Position numbers and translations under genes: made by a program
Assembly (NCBI GenBank): GCA_018670825.1
Contig: JABHIW010000176.1
Location: forward strand, 1 to 56,490
Origin: Candidatus Scalindua sp.
GTDB taxonomy: Bacteria; Planctomycetota; Brocadiia; Brocadiales; Scalinduaceae
Reading direction: 5' to 3'
DNA length: 56,490 nucleotides
Shown: positions 33,606-41,600 of the stretch, in pieces
How the letters are laid out: each line of letters starts with the position of its first letter
Numbering within the stretch: the first letter of the stretch is position 1
Notes under the pieces: generated by a model
What the model saw: the letters and a program-made list of their open reading frames with translations, nothing else
Database searches by the model: none
Told to the model about the DNA's origin: nothing

Positions 33606-33944
33606 CTAGCCTTCTTGTTCTTGTTCAAGGAATTGGATAGCTCTGATCTGTAGATTTCCTTTTCTCCCCTCGATCAAAACTTTGTCGCCTATTTCAAAGC
33701 CGTTCTCTTTCAGCCACTTACCGCTAAGGTTAATAAAAGGATGGTTTGGATTACTGCCTGGTTTGCGAGTTATGGATAGTACACGTGATAACACTAATGG
33801 TTCTCCTTGTAATTTAAGGAGGGATTTGGTAGGATTAGCCAACACAAACAAAGAGGGCCGAAAGGGTCTTTTCGTTTGATGTTCCAGGCTATTAACCTCG
33901 TCCGCCAAGACAATGATGGTTAATAGCCTTTTTTCTTTCCTCAA
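33606..33944 (-). CDS. SymE-like AbrB-fold protein
   Basis: This 112-residue protein has a C-terminal half (HPFINLSGKWLKENGF, then EIGDKVLIEGRKGNLQI) that matches the SymE toxin domain, an AbrB-like fold. In E. coli, SymE is part of a type I toxin-antitoxin unit. The N-terminal 55 residues are longer than in SymE and partly encoded by a strong inverted repeat, so the true start may be further in. GAGTTAT-type repeat sequence occurs in the middle (ITRKPGS region). No antisense RNA can be shown here. Confidence 0.65.
   Translation of the reverse strand: MRKEKRLLTIIVLADEVNSLEHQTKRPFRPSLFVLANPTKSLLKLQGEPLVLSRVLSITRKPGSNPNHPFINLSGKWLKENGFEIGDKVLIEGRKGNLQIRAIQFLEQEQEG
33887..33934. promoter_or_regulatory. 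Strong inverted repeat at the 5' end of the SymE-like gene
   Basis: GGCTATTAACC and GGTTAATAGCC form an 11-bp perfect stem around a loop of about 20 bases, followed on the + strand by six T. On the + strand it looks like an intrinsic terminator. In the minus-strand mRNA the hairpin would lie across codons 6-20 of the SymE-like frame and could affect translation. Confidence 0.55.
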
Positions 33945-34072
33945 ATCCCTCTTGAGTTAATTTTCCAAAAATAGTGTCAAGAAAATAATACCTCCTTATG
34001 CAGGACTTATAATACTACATGATGAAGTTGTGTGTCAGGCTATTTCTAAAAGTAAGGTAAAATAACCACACT

Positions 34073-34450
34073 ATGCCACAGAAAGCTAAATACAAATTAA
34101 CACCGCTTATTTTAGGAAGCGAGTCTGTTGGACAGCGTATTACTCTTTTACGCAAGGAGAGGGGATATACTCAAAAGGAGCTGTCAGGTAAAATTGGTAT
34201 TACTCAAAAACTCCTTTCTGCTTATGAGGTAAACAGATTGAAGCTCAGTGCCGAGATGGCTATCAGACTTGCAAGCGCTCTTGAAGTATCTGTCGATGAG
34301 CTTTTTGGATTAAAAAGCCAGAAAAATGGTAACAGCAAGCCAAGTTTAAAAATTCTAAGACGTCTAAAAAAGATTGAATCACTTCCAACATCGGAGCAAA
34401 AAACACTTCTCAAAACTATAGACATGTTTCTCAAGGCAGCTGAAAAATAG
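34073..34450 (+). CDS. XRE-family helix-turn-helix regulator
   Basis: This 125-residue protein has a Cro/C1-type domain at about 20-75 (ITLLRKERGYTQKELSGKIGITQ, then LSAYEVNRLKLSAEMAIRLA, VDELFG). A helical C-terminus follows (SLPTSEQKTLLKTIDMFLKAAEK), similar to regulators found beside toxin genes. It is divergent from the SymE/primase group and 96 bp upstream of the VapBC-like pair, so it may control either. No toxin partner overlaps it. Confidence 0.82.
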   Translation: MPQKAKYKLTPLILGSESVGQRITLLRKERGYTQKELSGKIGITQKLLSAYEVNRLKLSAEMAIRLASALEVSVDELFGLKSQKNGNSKPSLKILRRLKKIESLPTSEQKTLLKTIDMFLKAAEK

Positions 34451-34546
34451 AACAGGAAAGAAGTATTATTTGACATATTAATCACTCAAGGCTATTCTTA
34501 GCAAATAACAAACGAAAGATAATAATAATTTACCAGGAGTAAGCCG

Positions 34547-34768
34547 GTGCCGACAACAAGCTATCAACACATTATCACCGAGATAAAAGAGTTGGACTTA
34601 TCTGATCAGCTACGCCTGCTGGAAGAGATGGCAGGTATTATACGAAGCAATGCCAGCCCTCTCAAGACCAGAAGTATCCTTGAGCTACAAGGTAAGGGAA
34701 AAGATATCTGGGAAAACATTGACGCTCAGGAGTACATAGATAAAGAGAGATCATCGTGGAGTGGCTGA
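34547..34768 (+). CDS. Antitoxin of a VapBC-like pair
   Basis: This 73-residue protein starts with GTG at 34547; AGGAG at 34535-34539 supports that start. ELDLSDQLRLLEEMAGIIRS forms an amphipathic helix typical of small PIN-linked antitoxins, and the Trp-containing C-terminus would wrap the toxin. It overlaps the PIN toxin gene by 13 bp. No clear DNA-binding motif of the AbrB or RHH type is seen. Confidence 0.72.
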   Translation: MPTTSYQHIITEIKELDLSDQLRLLEEMAGIIRSNASPLKTRSILELQGKGKDIWENIDAQEYIDKERSSWSG

Positions 34769-35202
34769 CAAAATTACAGGGCAAAATTGTTGGACTTGAT
34801 ACCGCCCCGTTAATCTATTTTATAGAAGAACATACTACGTATCTCGGGGCCATAAAAGAATTTTTTGAAACTGTGGATAAGGGTGAAGTCAGTGTTGTTA
34901 CTTCCACCATAACCTTAACAGAAGTTTTAGTCCATCCACTACGCTCTCAGAACGTGGATTTAGCAGCCGAGTATCGTGATATACTGCTTAATTCAAATAT
35001 AACAACCGTTGACATTTCAAGTGACATTGCAGAATATGGGGCCCTCTTACGATCACAGTATAACCTCCGAACACCTGACGCACTTCAGATTGCTACTGCA
35101 ATAAAATCAGGAGCCGGTTTTTTCCTCACCAATGATACAAAACTACCGAAAATCCCAAACATAGATTATCTTATCATGGATATTCTTGTTAATGAGAGAT
35201 AA
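34756..35202 (+). CDS. vapC: PIN-domain ribonuclease toxin (VapC-like)
   Basis: This 148-residue PIN protein starts with GTG. The acidic metal-binding residues are in place: D15 (GLDTAPLIYF), E56 (TLTEVLVHP), D108 (RTPDALQIATA) and D127 (FFLTNDTKL). VapC toxins cut RNA until neutralised by the antitoxin encoded just upstream. All catalytic residues are present, so an active toxin is expected. The target RNA is unknown. Confidence 0.85.
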   Translation: MEWLTKLQGKIVGLDTAPLIYFIEEHTTYLGAIKEFFETVDKGEVSVVTSTITLTEVLVHPLRSQNVDLAAEYRDILLNSNITTVDISSDIAEYGALLRSQYNLRTPDALQIATAIKSGAGFFLTNDTKLPKIPNIDYLIMDILVNER

Positions 35203-35219
35203 TTGCATAGGGAAGCTAA

Positions 35220-35499
35220 GCGGGTGAGGGGAAGCGGTTTAAGGGGTAAGGCATTTTTTATCTCATGAACTTCCTTCGCCAAAAAAACCGTGTCAAGCCG
35301 CTCGGTTCTAGACGGCAGATATTCGGAGCCTCAATTTCTCCAAATATCTTCCTAAACCTTGCTTTCCGATAATGGACCCCATTATCAGACCTGGACACTT
35401 GCCTAACCCCTTAAACCGCCTTTCAGGAAAACATAATGTTCTTTATGTTATCTTCCCCTCTCACACCCGCCACGTCAGGCAAGCTCGCCTCACCGTGGC
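35220..35499. repeat. Long inverted-repeat element, copy A
   Basis: The left arm (35220-35252) pairs with two right-arm blocks: TGCCTAACCCCTTAAACCGC at 35400-35419 and CTTCCCCTCTCACACCCGC at 35452-35470. Between these blocks is an extra hairpin (35430-35450, AACATAA/TTATGTT). The loop holds further hairpins: AGATATTCGGAG with its inverted copy (35317-35349) and GATAATGG/CCATTATC (35368-35386). A last hairpin GCCACG/CGTGGC spans 35469-35499. Copies B and C share the extra hairpin. It fills most of the 561-bp gap between vapC and the HigB-like gene; no gene is seen in that gap. Confidence 0.6.
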
Positions 35500-35763
35500 A
35501 GCTTAACCAGGACAAAGAGAAAAAAAGGCTGTTCACTTACGCTCTCAAACCATACCCCACCCTGAGAAAACCCACCCGTTCTGATTCATACATTGTATAT
35601 TTTTTAGCAGTTCTTTGTTTCTTTTGCAGCCGCAGTTAACTTTAGGCACTTTAGTTCACTTTTAACTTTAAACTTTTTTTCTGGTGGGTTTGGGTAGAGT
35701 CGGTCTTGTCTTTCTAAAAATATTTTCTTTCCATTGTACCATGGTATCGTATATGTTACTATT

Positions 35764-36090
35764 ATGCTTGAGATAAAAGAATATATTGATACCAACGGAC
35801 ATAACAATTTTGAGAGGTGGTTTAATCGCCTAAACACAAATGTGGCCCTGAAAATCAGAAAATATTTAGCTCGTCTGGAGAATGATAATTTTTCAAGGGT
35901 TGAGAGAGTGTGTGGCGGTGTTTTTGAATGTAAAATTAATTTTGGACCGGGATACAGGGTCTATTTCGGTAAAGATGGCGTAAAGCTAATTATCCTGTTG
36001 ACAGGAGGCACAAAGAAACGACAACAGGATGACATTAAACAGGCCAGGAAGTTATGGCAGGAATATAAAAAACGAAGAAAGGAAGGTTAA
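35764..36090 (+). CDS. RelE/HigB-type toxin (addiction module killer protein family)
   Basis: The protein is about 108 residues from the ATG at 35764; an in-frame ATG ten codons earlier gives an extension not seen in the family. MLEIKEYIDTNGHNNFERWF, GGVFECKINFGPGYRVYFG and LLTGGTKKRQQDDI match the TIGR02683-type toxins, a RelE-fold ribosome-dependent mRNase group. The gene order toxin-then-antitoxin, with a 1-bp gap, is that of HigBA modules. Confidence 0.85.
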   Translation: MLEIKEYIDTNGHNNFERWFNRLNTNVALKIRKYLARLENDNFSRVERVCGGVFECKINFGPGYRVYFGKDGVKLIILLTGGTKKRQQDDIKQARKLWQEYKKRRKEG

Positions 36091-36091
36091 T

Positions 36092-36409
36092 ATGGCACTT
36101 ACAAAGAGTTTTAAAGATACTATTCAAGCACGGGCGTTACGTGAGCCTGAGTTTCGGGAGGGCCTTTTAAAAGAAAGCATTGAGTGTCTGCTGTCTGGTG
36201 ATACTGCTACTGGAAAAATTATGTTGCGAGATTACATTAACGCAACGATAGGATTTGAAGAATTAGCAGAACTTACTGGAAAATCATCAAAAAGTCTTAT
36301 GCGTATGTTTGGGCCTAACGGTAATCCCAGGGCAAACAACCTGTTTGGTATAATCGGAATGCTCCAGGAAAAAGAAGGCATACACCTTGAAGTCCATACA
36401 ACGAGATAG
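36092..36409 (+). CDS. HigA-like antitoxin (addiction module antidote family)
   Basis: This 105-residue protein is read from the ATG at 36092, supported by GGAAGG at 36081-36086. MALTKSFKDTIQARALREPE, GFEELAELTGKSSKSLMRMF and NLFGIIGMLQEKEGIHLEV fit the antidote partner of TIGR02683 toxins, with a helix-turn-helix at about 55-75. It neutralises the toxin encoded immediately upstream and probably represses the operon. Confidence 0.85.
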   Translation: MALTKSFKDTIQARALREPEFREGLLKESIECLLSGDTATGKIMLRDYINATIGFEELAELTGKSSKSLMRMFGPNGNPRANNLFGIIGMLQEKEGIHLEVHTTR

Positions 36410-36441
36410 TATTGCTCTCTCTAAAAAGTTTTTTTATTGGT

Positions 36442-36548
36442 TTCGCCGCACGATATTATGAAAGTAGGATGGGTTACACGGCGAAGGGAATAAAAAAGCT
36501 TTGATTCGCCGTACATGATATACGTCCGGGAGAAGCCCTCTCGGCGAA
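36442..36548. repeat. Cluster of CGGCGAA/TTCGCCG inverted repeats
   Basis: TTCGCCG at 36442-36448 pairs with CGGCGAA at 36479-36485, which could also pair with ATTCGCCG at 36504-36511. A fourth copy, TCGGCGAA, lies at 36541-36548. The set could form mutually exclusive hairpins. It lies just after the HigA-like gene and before inverted-repeat copy B. The 591-bp gap 36410-37000 contains only these repeats, copy B and an 11-C run; no gene is seen. Confidence 0.5.
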
Positions 36549-36611
36549 AGCGGAAAAAACATTCATGCAAATGAGGCGATAGCCGAATAGACTATGTCAG
36601 GTGGGTACAGG

Positions 36612-36810
36612 GTATGTATGAGGTGAAGGTAACATAAAGTACTTTATGTTAATCCGAAGGACGGAGTGTGGTGGTAGGTAAGAGGCTATGTCTGATAATA
36701 TTAATATTATCTGACGTCGGCTCGCTCTTTTTGCTGAGCTTGCGTAGAGCAACGGAGCATGATCAACAAAAAGATGCCTGTCACCACACGAAGCTTCACC
36801 TCTTACATAC
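36612..36810. repeat. Long inverted-repeat element, copy B
   Basis: The left arm (36612-36628, GTATGTATGAGGTGAAG, and 36656-36674) pairs with the right arm at 36778-36810 (CTGTCACCACAC to CACCTCTTACATAC). Inside the left arm is a perfect 20-bp palindrome, AACATAAAGTACTTTATGTT (36631-36650). The loop has a perfect 18-bp palindrome, GATAATATTAATATTATC (36694-36711), preceded by TCT as in copy A read on the minus strand. The right arm matches copy C at about 31 of 33 positions. Confidence 0.65.
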
Positions 36811-37000
36811 ACTGGACACGGCTGACATCCGCTTTGCCTTTGGTAATTACTCAATCGCTTGAATCTATATCCAGGTGTTCTTTAAAGGTTTCTTTTATGA
36901 ACACCGGTTTCTACTTTCAAGCTCTGATCCTACTCCCCCCCCCCCATGTGACAATATCAAAGTTCAAAGATGACCCCATATTTGCATATTGCGTTTGTGG

Positions 37001-38320
37001 CTACCATATTTCATCTTCAAGGTCTGACTCTGATCTGTTTTGCATTTTCCGTTTCATGATGGCATAGTTATTTTCACAAGCATCAATATTCTGATGCCCG
37101 TTTGGGAATGTTCTTTGTAAAATATCAAGAGCACGCTTATACAAAGGATCAGCTTTTTCATACTTGCCCTGTTGCATGTATAGCTCAGCAAGATTGTTCA
37201 GAGTAACTCCGCCAGTAGGATGATCTGAGCCAAGGGATTTTTCTGTGATCTCCAGTGACCGCTTAAACAATGGCTCGGCTTCTTCATACTTACCATGTTG
37301 CATGTATAGACTAGCTAGAGTGTTCAGAGTAGTTGCGACATCAGGATGATCTGGGCCAAGAGATTTTTCTGTGATCTCCAGTGACCGCTTAAACAATGGC
37401 TCGGCTTCTTCATACTTGCCCTGTTGCCTGTATAGATCCGCTAGATTAACTAGAGTATTTGCTACAGAAGGATGGGCTGGGTCAAGAGATCTTTCTCTGA
37501 TCTCCAGTGACCGCTTAAACAAAGGTCCGGCTTCTTTATACTTGCCCTGTTGACTGTATAGTTCCGCCAGATTGTTCAGAATAGTTGCGACAGATGGATG
37601 ATCTGGGCCAAGAGACTTTTCTGTGATCTCCAGTGACCGCTTATATAATGGCTCGGCTTCTTCATACTTTCCCTGATGCATGTATAGAATCGCCAGATTG
37701 CATAGAGTATTTGCGACAGATGGATGATCTGGGCCAAGGGATTTTTCTGTGATCTCCAGTGACCGCTTATACAATGGCTCTGTTTCTTCATACTTGCCCT
37801 GATGCATGTATAGATTAGCTAGATTGTTCAGAGTATTTGCAATTTCAGGATGATCTGGATCAAGGGTTTTTTCTGCAAGCTCCAGTGACCGCCTATACAA
37901 TGGCTCGGCTTCTTCATACTTGCCCTGTTTAATGTATAGATTAGCTATATTGCATAGAGTACCTGCGACATCAGGATGATCTGGGCCAAGAGATTTTTCT
38001 GTGATCTCCAGTGACTGCTTAAGCAAAGGCTCGGCTTCTTCATACTTGCCCTGTTGCATGTATAGAATAGCGAGATTGCACAGAGTATTTGCGACAGAAG
38101 GATGATCTGGGCCAAGGGATTTTTCTGTGATCACCAGTGACCGCTTATACAAAGACTCGGCTTCTTCATACTTGCCATTTTGCATAAATAGATTAGCTCG
38201 ATTGAATAGTGTACCTGCGTCATTAGGATGTTTATTATCACGTGTTGCTGAATAACTATTACCAGTAACGACAATTAGCACCACGATAGCGGTAGTAATC
38301 CATTTTTTGTCTAATTTCAT
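37001..38320 (-). CDS. Exported TPR protein, kinesin-light-chain-like, nine 42-residue repeats
   Basis: This 439-residue protein has a signal peptide (about 1-24). Nine near-identical 42-residue TPRs follow, each like NLAxLYMQQGKYEEAEPLYK then RSLEITEKSLGPDHP. The repeats are so alike at DNA level (126-bp units) that they have probably been homogenised recently. The C-terminus ends SESDLEDEIW. TPR_10/TPR_12 arrays bind peptides or proteins; there is no catalytic domain. The gene is bracketed by inverted-repeat copies B and C, and a decayed copy of its 3' end lies next to copy C. Confidence 0.88.
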   Translation of the reverse strand: MKLDKKWITTAIVVLIVVTGNSYSATRDNKHPNDAGTLFNRANLFMQNGKYEEAESLYKRSLVITEKSLGPDHPSVANTLCNLAILYMQQGKYEEAEPLLKQSLEITEKSLGPDHPDVAGTLCNIANLYIKQGKYEEAEPLYRRSLELAEKTLDPDHPEIANTLNNLANLYMHQGKYEETEPLYKRSLEITEKSLGPDHPSVANTLCNLAILYMHQGKYEEAEPLYKRSLEITEKSLGPDHPSVATILNNLAELYSQQGKYKEAGPLFKRSLEIRERSLDPAHPSVANTLVNLADLYRQQGKYEEAEPLFKRSLEITEKSLGPDHPDVATTLNTLASLYMQHGKYEEAEPLFKRSLEITEKSLGSDHPTGGVTLNNLAELYMQQGKYEKADPLYKRALDILQRTFPNGHQNIDACENNYAIMKRKMQNRSESDLEDEIW

Positions 38321-38460
38321 TTTGTCTGTTTTGTATTTATATTAGTTTATTGTTCCTATCTTTTTTTGATAGACAAGATCATAGATAATGCCTTTTTGTA
38401 TGTATGCGACATAAGTAATGAGGCGTATGCTGGTAGTTTAAAAGGCCGGGCGGTTACGGT

Positions 38461-38610
38461 GTATGTAAGTGATGAAGGTAACATAAAGACCATTGTCTTT
38501 TTGGTGAGTATAAACGATGCGTATTTTGGCAGTCATGCAAAATATGTTTTTGACTAAAAAACTCAACAAAAATATAGCTGTCACCACACGGAGCTTCACC
38601 TCTTACGTAC
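38461..38610. repeat. Long inverted-repeat element, copy C (degenerate)
   Basis: The left arm 38461-38488 (GTATGTAAGTGATGAAG, then GTAACATAAAG) and the right arm 38578-38610 (CTGTCACCACACGGAGC to CTCTTACGTAC) correspond to copy B. The central palindromes are lost. At 38640-38688 a sequence resembling the last codons of the TPR gene at 37001 follows. The 366-bp gap 38321-38686 holds this element and no supported gene. Confidence 0.55.
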
Positions 38611-38686
38611 TCTATACTCACCGGATCTACATTTAACTTTTATGGTTACTATATTCCATATTCAAAGCCTGACCTTAATCCGCCAT

Positions 38687-41600
38687 TTACTCTCCCCCCC
38701 AAAGTCCCGGCTCATTTGCAGTGCTTTTAATTGTTGATTCAGACTCTGGTAGCATTTTCATCATATCCAACCACTTATTTATTGGTATATCTCGAGCATT
38801 ATTGCCAAGTAGCTCTTGGATTATATCCTGTTGCTCCTGCACCCGCTCCTGAGTCTTGATTGATTTTCGCGCACTTTCTATATATGGATTCAGCCATGCA
38901 TCTGGTGCAGGAATGCCATTGGCTTCGATTACGTCTATAGCATCGCCACCTGCTCCACTTACGTCATATGCTTTAAGAGTCCAATTCACTAATGTTTCAA
39001 TAGGAGGTAAAGTTACAATACCAGCCGGCATTCCCATCTCTATCTGGCCATTAGATGTTGGACTTGACGTGTTATCAAAATCAGCCATCCCCATTCCGGC
39101 ATACAAAGAGCCTCCACCCGGCACTCCCAAATCTAACTGGTTATTAGATGTTACTGAAACACTTTGTGTAGGTGTATATGCTGGTTGCTGATAGCTGTAA
39201 TCATTTTGGTACGACCTGGTCGTCAACCCTCTTGGGTCGATATATTTTAATGGATTATTTTGGACATACAAGTATAAATTTAGACCTTCTCCGATTGGAT
39301 CAACACGCATGTATCGGCCTGTCTCAGAGTCGTAGTATCTATTCCAGTTGTAGTGGAGACCGGTTTCGCTATCAAAGTATTGTCCGGGGAAGCGGAGGTT
39401 GTTTGTAATTGTACTTGTTCCTGAGACCGTAGCCTTACCGAATGAATCGTATGTGGCAGACCATTTCTCTGTACCTGAAGTGTCTGTTATCTTCTGAGGC
39501 GTTCCCAGGTGGTCGTTGTGGTACCAGTAGTAGGTTGTTCCTTCTTTCTGGAACAGCGGATTTGTGCCCCATTGTGAACCCATCGCGTAGCCGTAGGTCT
39601 TTGTCTCTACTCCACTTGAATCGTACTCTCCAATCAATCCCCCATCGGAATAGAGATAATATATTCTTCCGTTTCCGTCGTTCTTCCACAGTCTCCTGCC
39701 AAATGGATCGTAGTAGTACGCTATAATAGGGACACCACTGTCGTCCTTAACTTCAGTCATTCGATCACCTACATCATAAATATATGAAGTGTCAACCGCA
39801 CCGATTGCTTTATTAGTTATGTTGCCATTGTCGTCATATGTTAGCGTAGTGCCGCCGTAGCTGCTAAGTTCATTGTTCAGATTATATGCCCAGTTACCTG
39901 CAACCGCAGCAGAGGTGAGCCTGTTGCCAAGATTATCGTAGGTGTATGTTTCGTCCGTAACGATCGGGTTCACGGCATCTGTCAGACGATATAGTTCATC
40001 GTATGTGTAGGTGTATGAGCCATGTTCCGTTGTTTTTGTGGTGATATTTCCTTCTGCGGTGTAGACGTAGTTCCGGGTCATAATGTCAGTATCACTGGTA
40101 GTAATTGCCTTTACATGCCACAGGGCATCGTATGAATAATCAGTGCTACTGCCGCCCGGCAGTGCGATATTTGTCGGACTGTTCCACTCGTAGGTATTGT
40201 AGGTGATATCACCCTGTCCCGGTATGGTTATGGTATTCAAACGTCCCGCAGCGTCGTAGTTGTGGGTAAGCGTAACATTGTCAGGGCCGGTAAATGTTTG
40301 TGTCCAGTTGTCCGGATAGCTGTAGCTGAGGTCTTTTGATATAGTAGCAGTATAGTTAATTGTCTCTCCCGTTTTCCTGTTGAGGTCGTCATAGGTGTAG
40401 TCAGCGGATGTTATACTGTCATCGTATGACGTAAGGTTGCCATTGAAGTCGTAATCAAAATTTACGGTCTTTACCTCTGTGTTGTGATCTCCGGTAGCAT
40501 AGTGTTTTGTGGTCTTAAGCTGTCCGAATTGATCGTGTTCGTAGGCAATCTTCTGTCCATTCGCATCAAGCACAGCAGTACGGTTGCCAACAGGATCGTA
40601 TTCAAACGTCGTTGTCTCGCCTTCCGGACGTATCAGCTTTGTTTGGCGGTTGTTGTCGTCGTATTCATAAAGTGTGCTGCCGCTGTTCGGGTCAGTCAAT
40701 CCGATGAGGTTTCCGTTTTCATCGTAGTCGAAGGTTGTTGTGTTCCATTGGGTGTCCATCACACCTATTCTTCTATTCATAGCATCGTAGAATGCGGTGG
40801 TTTCATTGCCTTCTCTGTCTGTAACTTTGAGCGGATTGCCGTTGTTGTCGTAGGTTACGGTTGTAGTGCTGTTGTTGGCATCTATAGTCTTTACCTTTTT
40901 TCCGGCCAGATCATAGAAGTGTTGTGTTATGTTGCCGGCTCCGTCTGTCAGCCTTACAAGATTACCCACGGAATCGTATTCGTAGTCAACATGGTTGCCC
41001 ACAGGATCGGTTTCTCGGAGTAACCTTCCCAACGCGTCGTATTCATATATGTAACCGTCTCCACTGTCATCCTTACCGTTATCGACAATCTTCTTCTGAA
41101 GAAGATTGCGGCTGTCTGCGTAGTATATGAACTCAACCTGTTTAAGCGGATTACCGAGACTATCAAAGCTCCTCGTGTATCTTGTGTTCCCGTTATAGTC
41201 GTACTCTATGGTCTCGTAGTTACCCTTTGGGTATATCGTCTTGATCAATCTTCCCAGGGCATCGTAGCGATATTGAAATTCTCTGGTGTCGCCGCTGCCG
41301 TCATCGTTACTTATCGTCCTGGCTTCCGGATGGCCGAGTGCGTTGTAGTCGTAGTGTGTTTTCACCTTAGTTGTATTAACGGTATAGATCTCGTTCTTGA
41401 GTTTTCCGTCAGCATAGTATTCGTAATCAAAGTCGTTTCCTTCCGGGTCTCTCTTTGTTATCAACCTGTTGGCAGCATCATAGACGAAATTAGTAACATT
41501 ACCGTTTTTGTCTGTCTGCTTTACTACATTGCCATTTCCATCATAGGAGAGTTCGGCAGAGTTCTGAAACGGGTCGGTCTCCGCTATCAGCCGGTTCAGT

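Noticed and set aside
36612-36810. Retron or group II intron
   Set aside because: No reverse transcriptase is near, and I could not identify a domain V-like hairpin or conserved intron boundary shared by the three copies.
35203-36860. Integron cassette array with attC sites after the toxin-antitoxin genes
   Set aside because: The inverted repeats have long stems, but I find no paired RYYYAAC/GTTRRRY core sites. Copy A is in the opposite orientation to copy B, and no integrase gene is in the window.
38366-38557. 63-codon frame on + (MIDKIIDNAFLYVC...)
   Set aside because: Half of it lies in inverted-repeat copy C. The matching part of copies A and B contains stops in the same frame, so the open frame is probably accidental.
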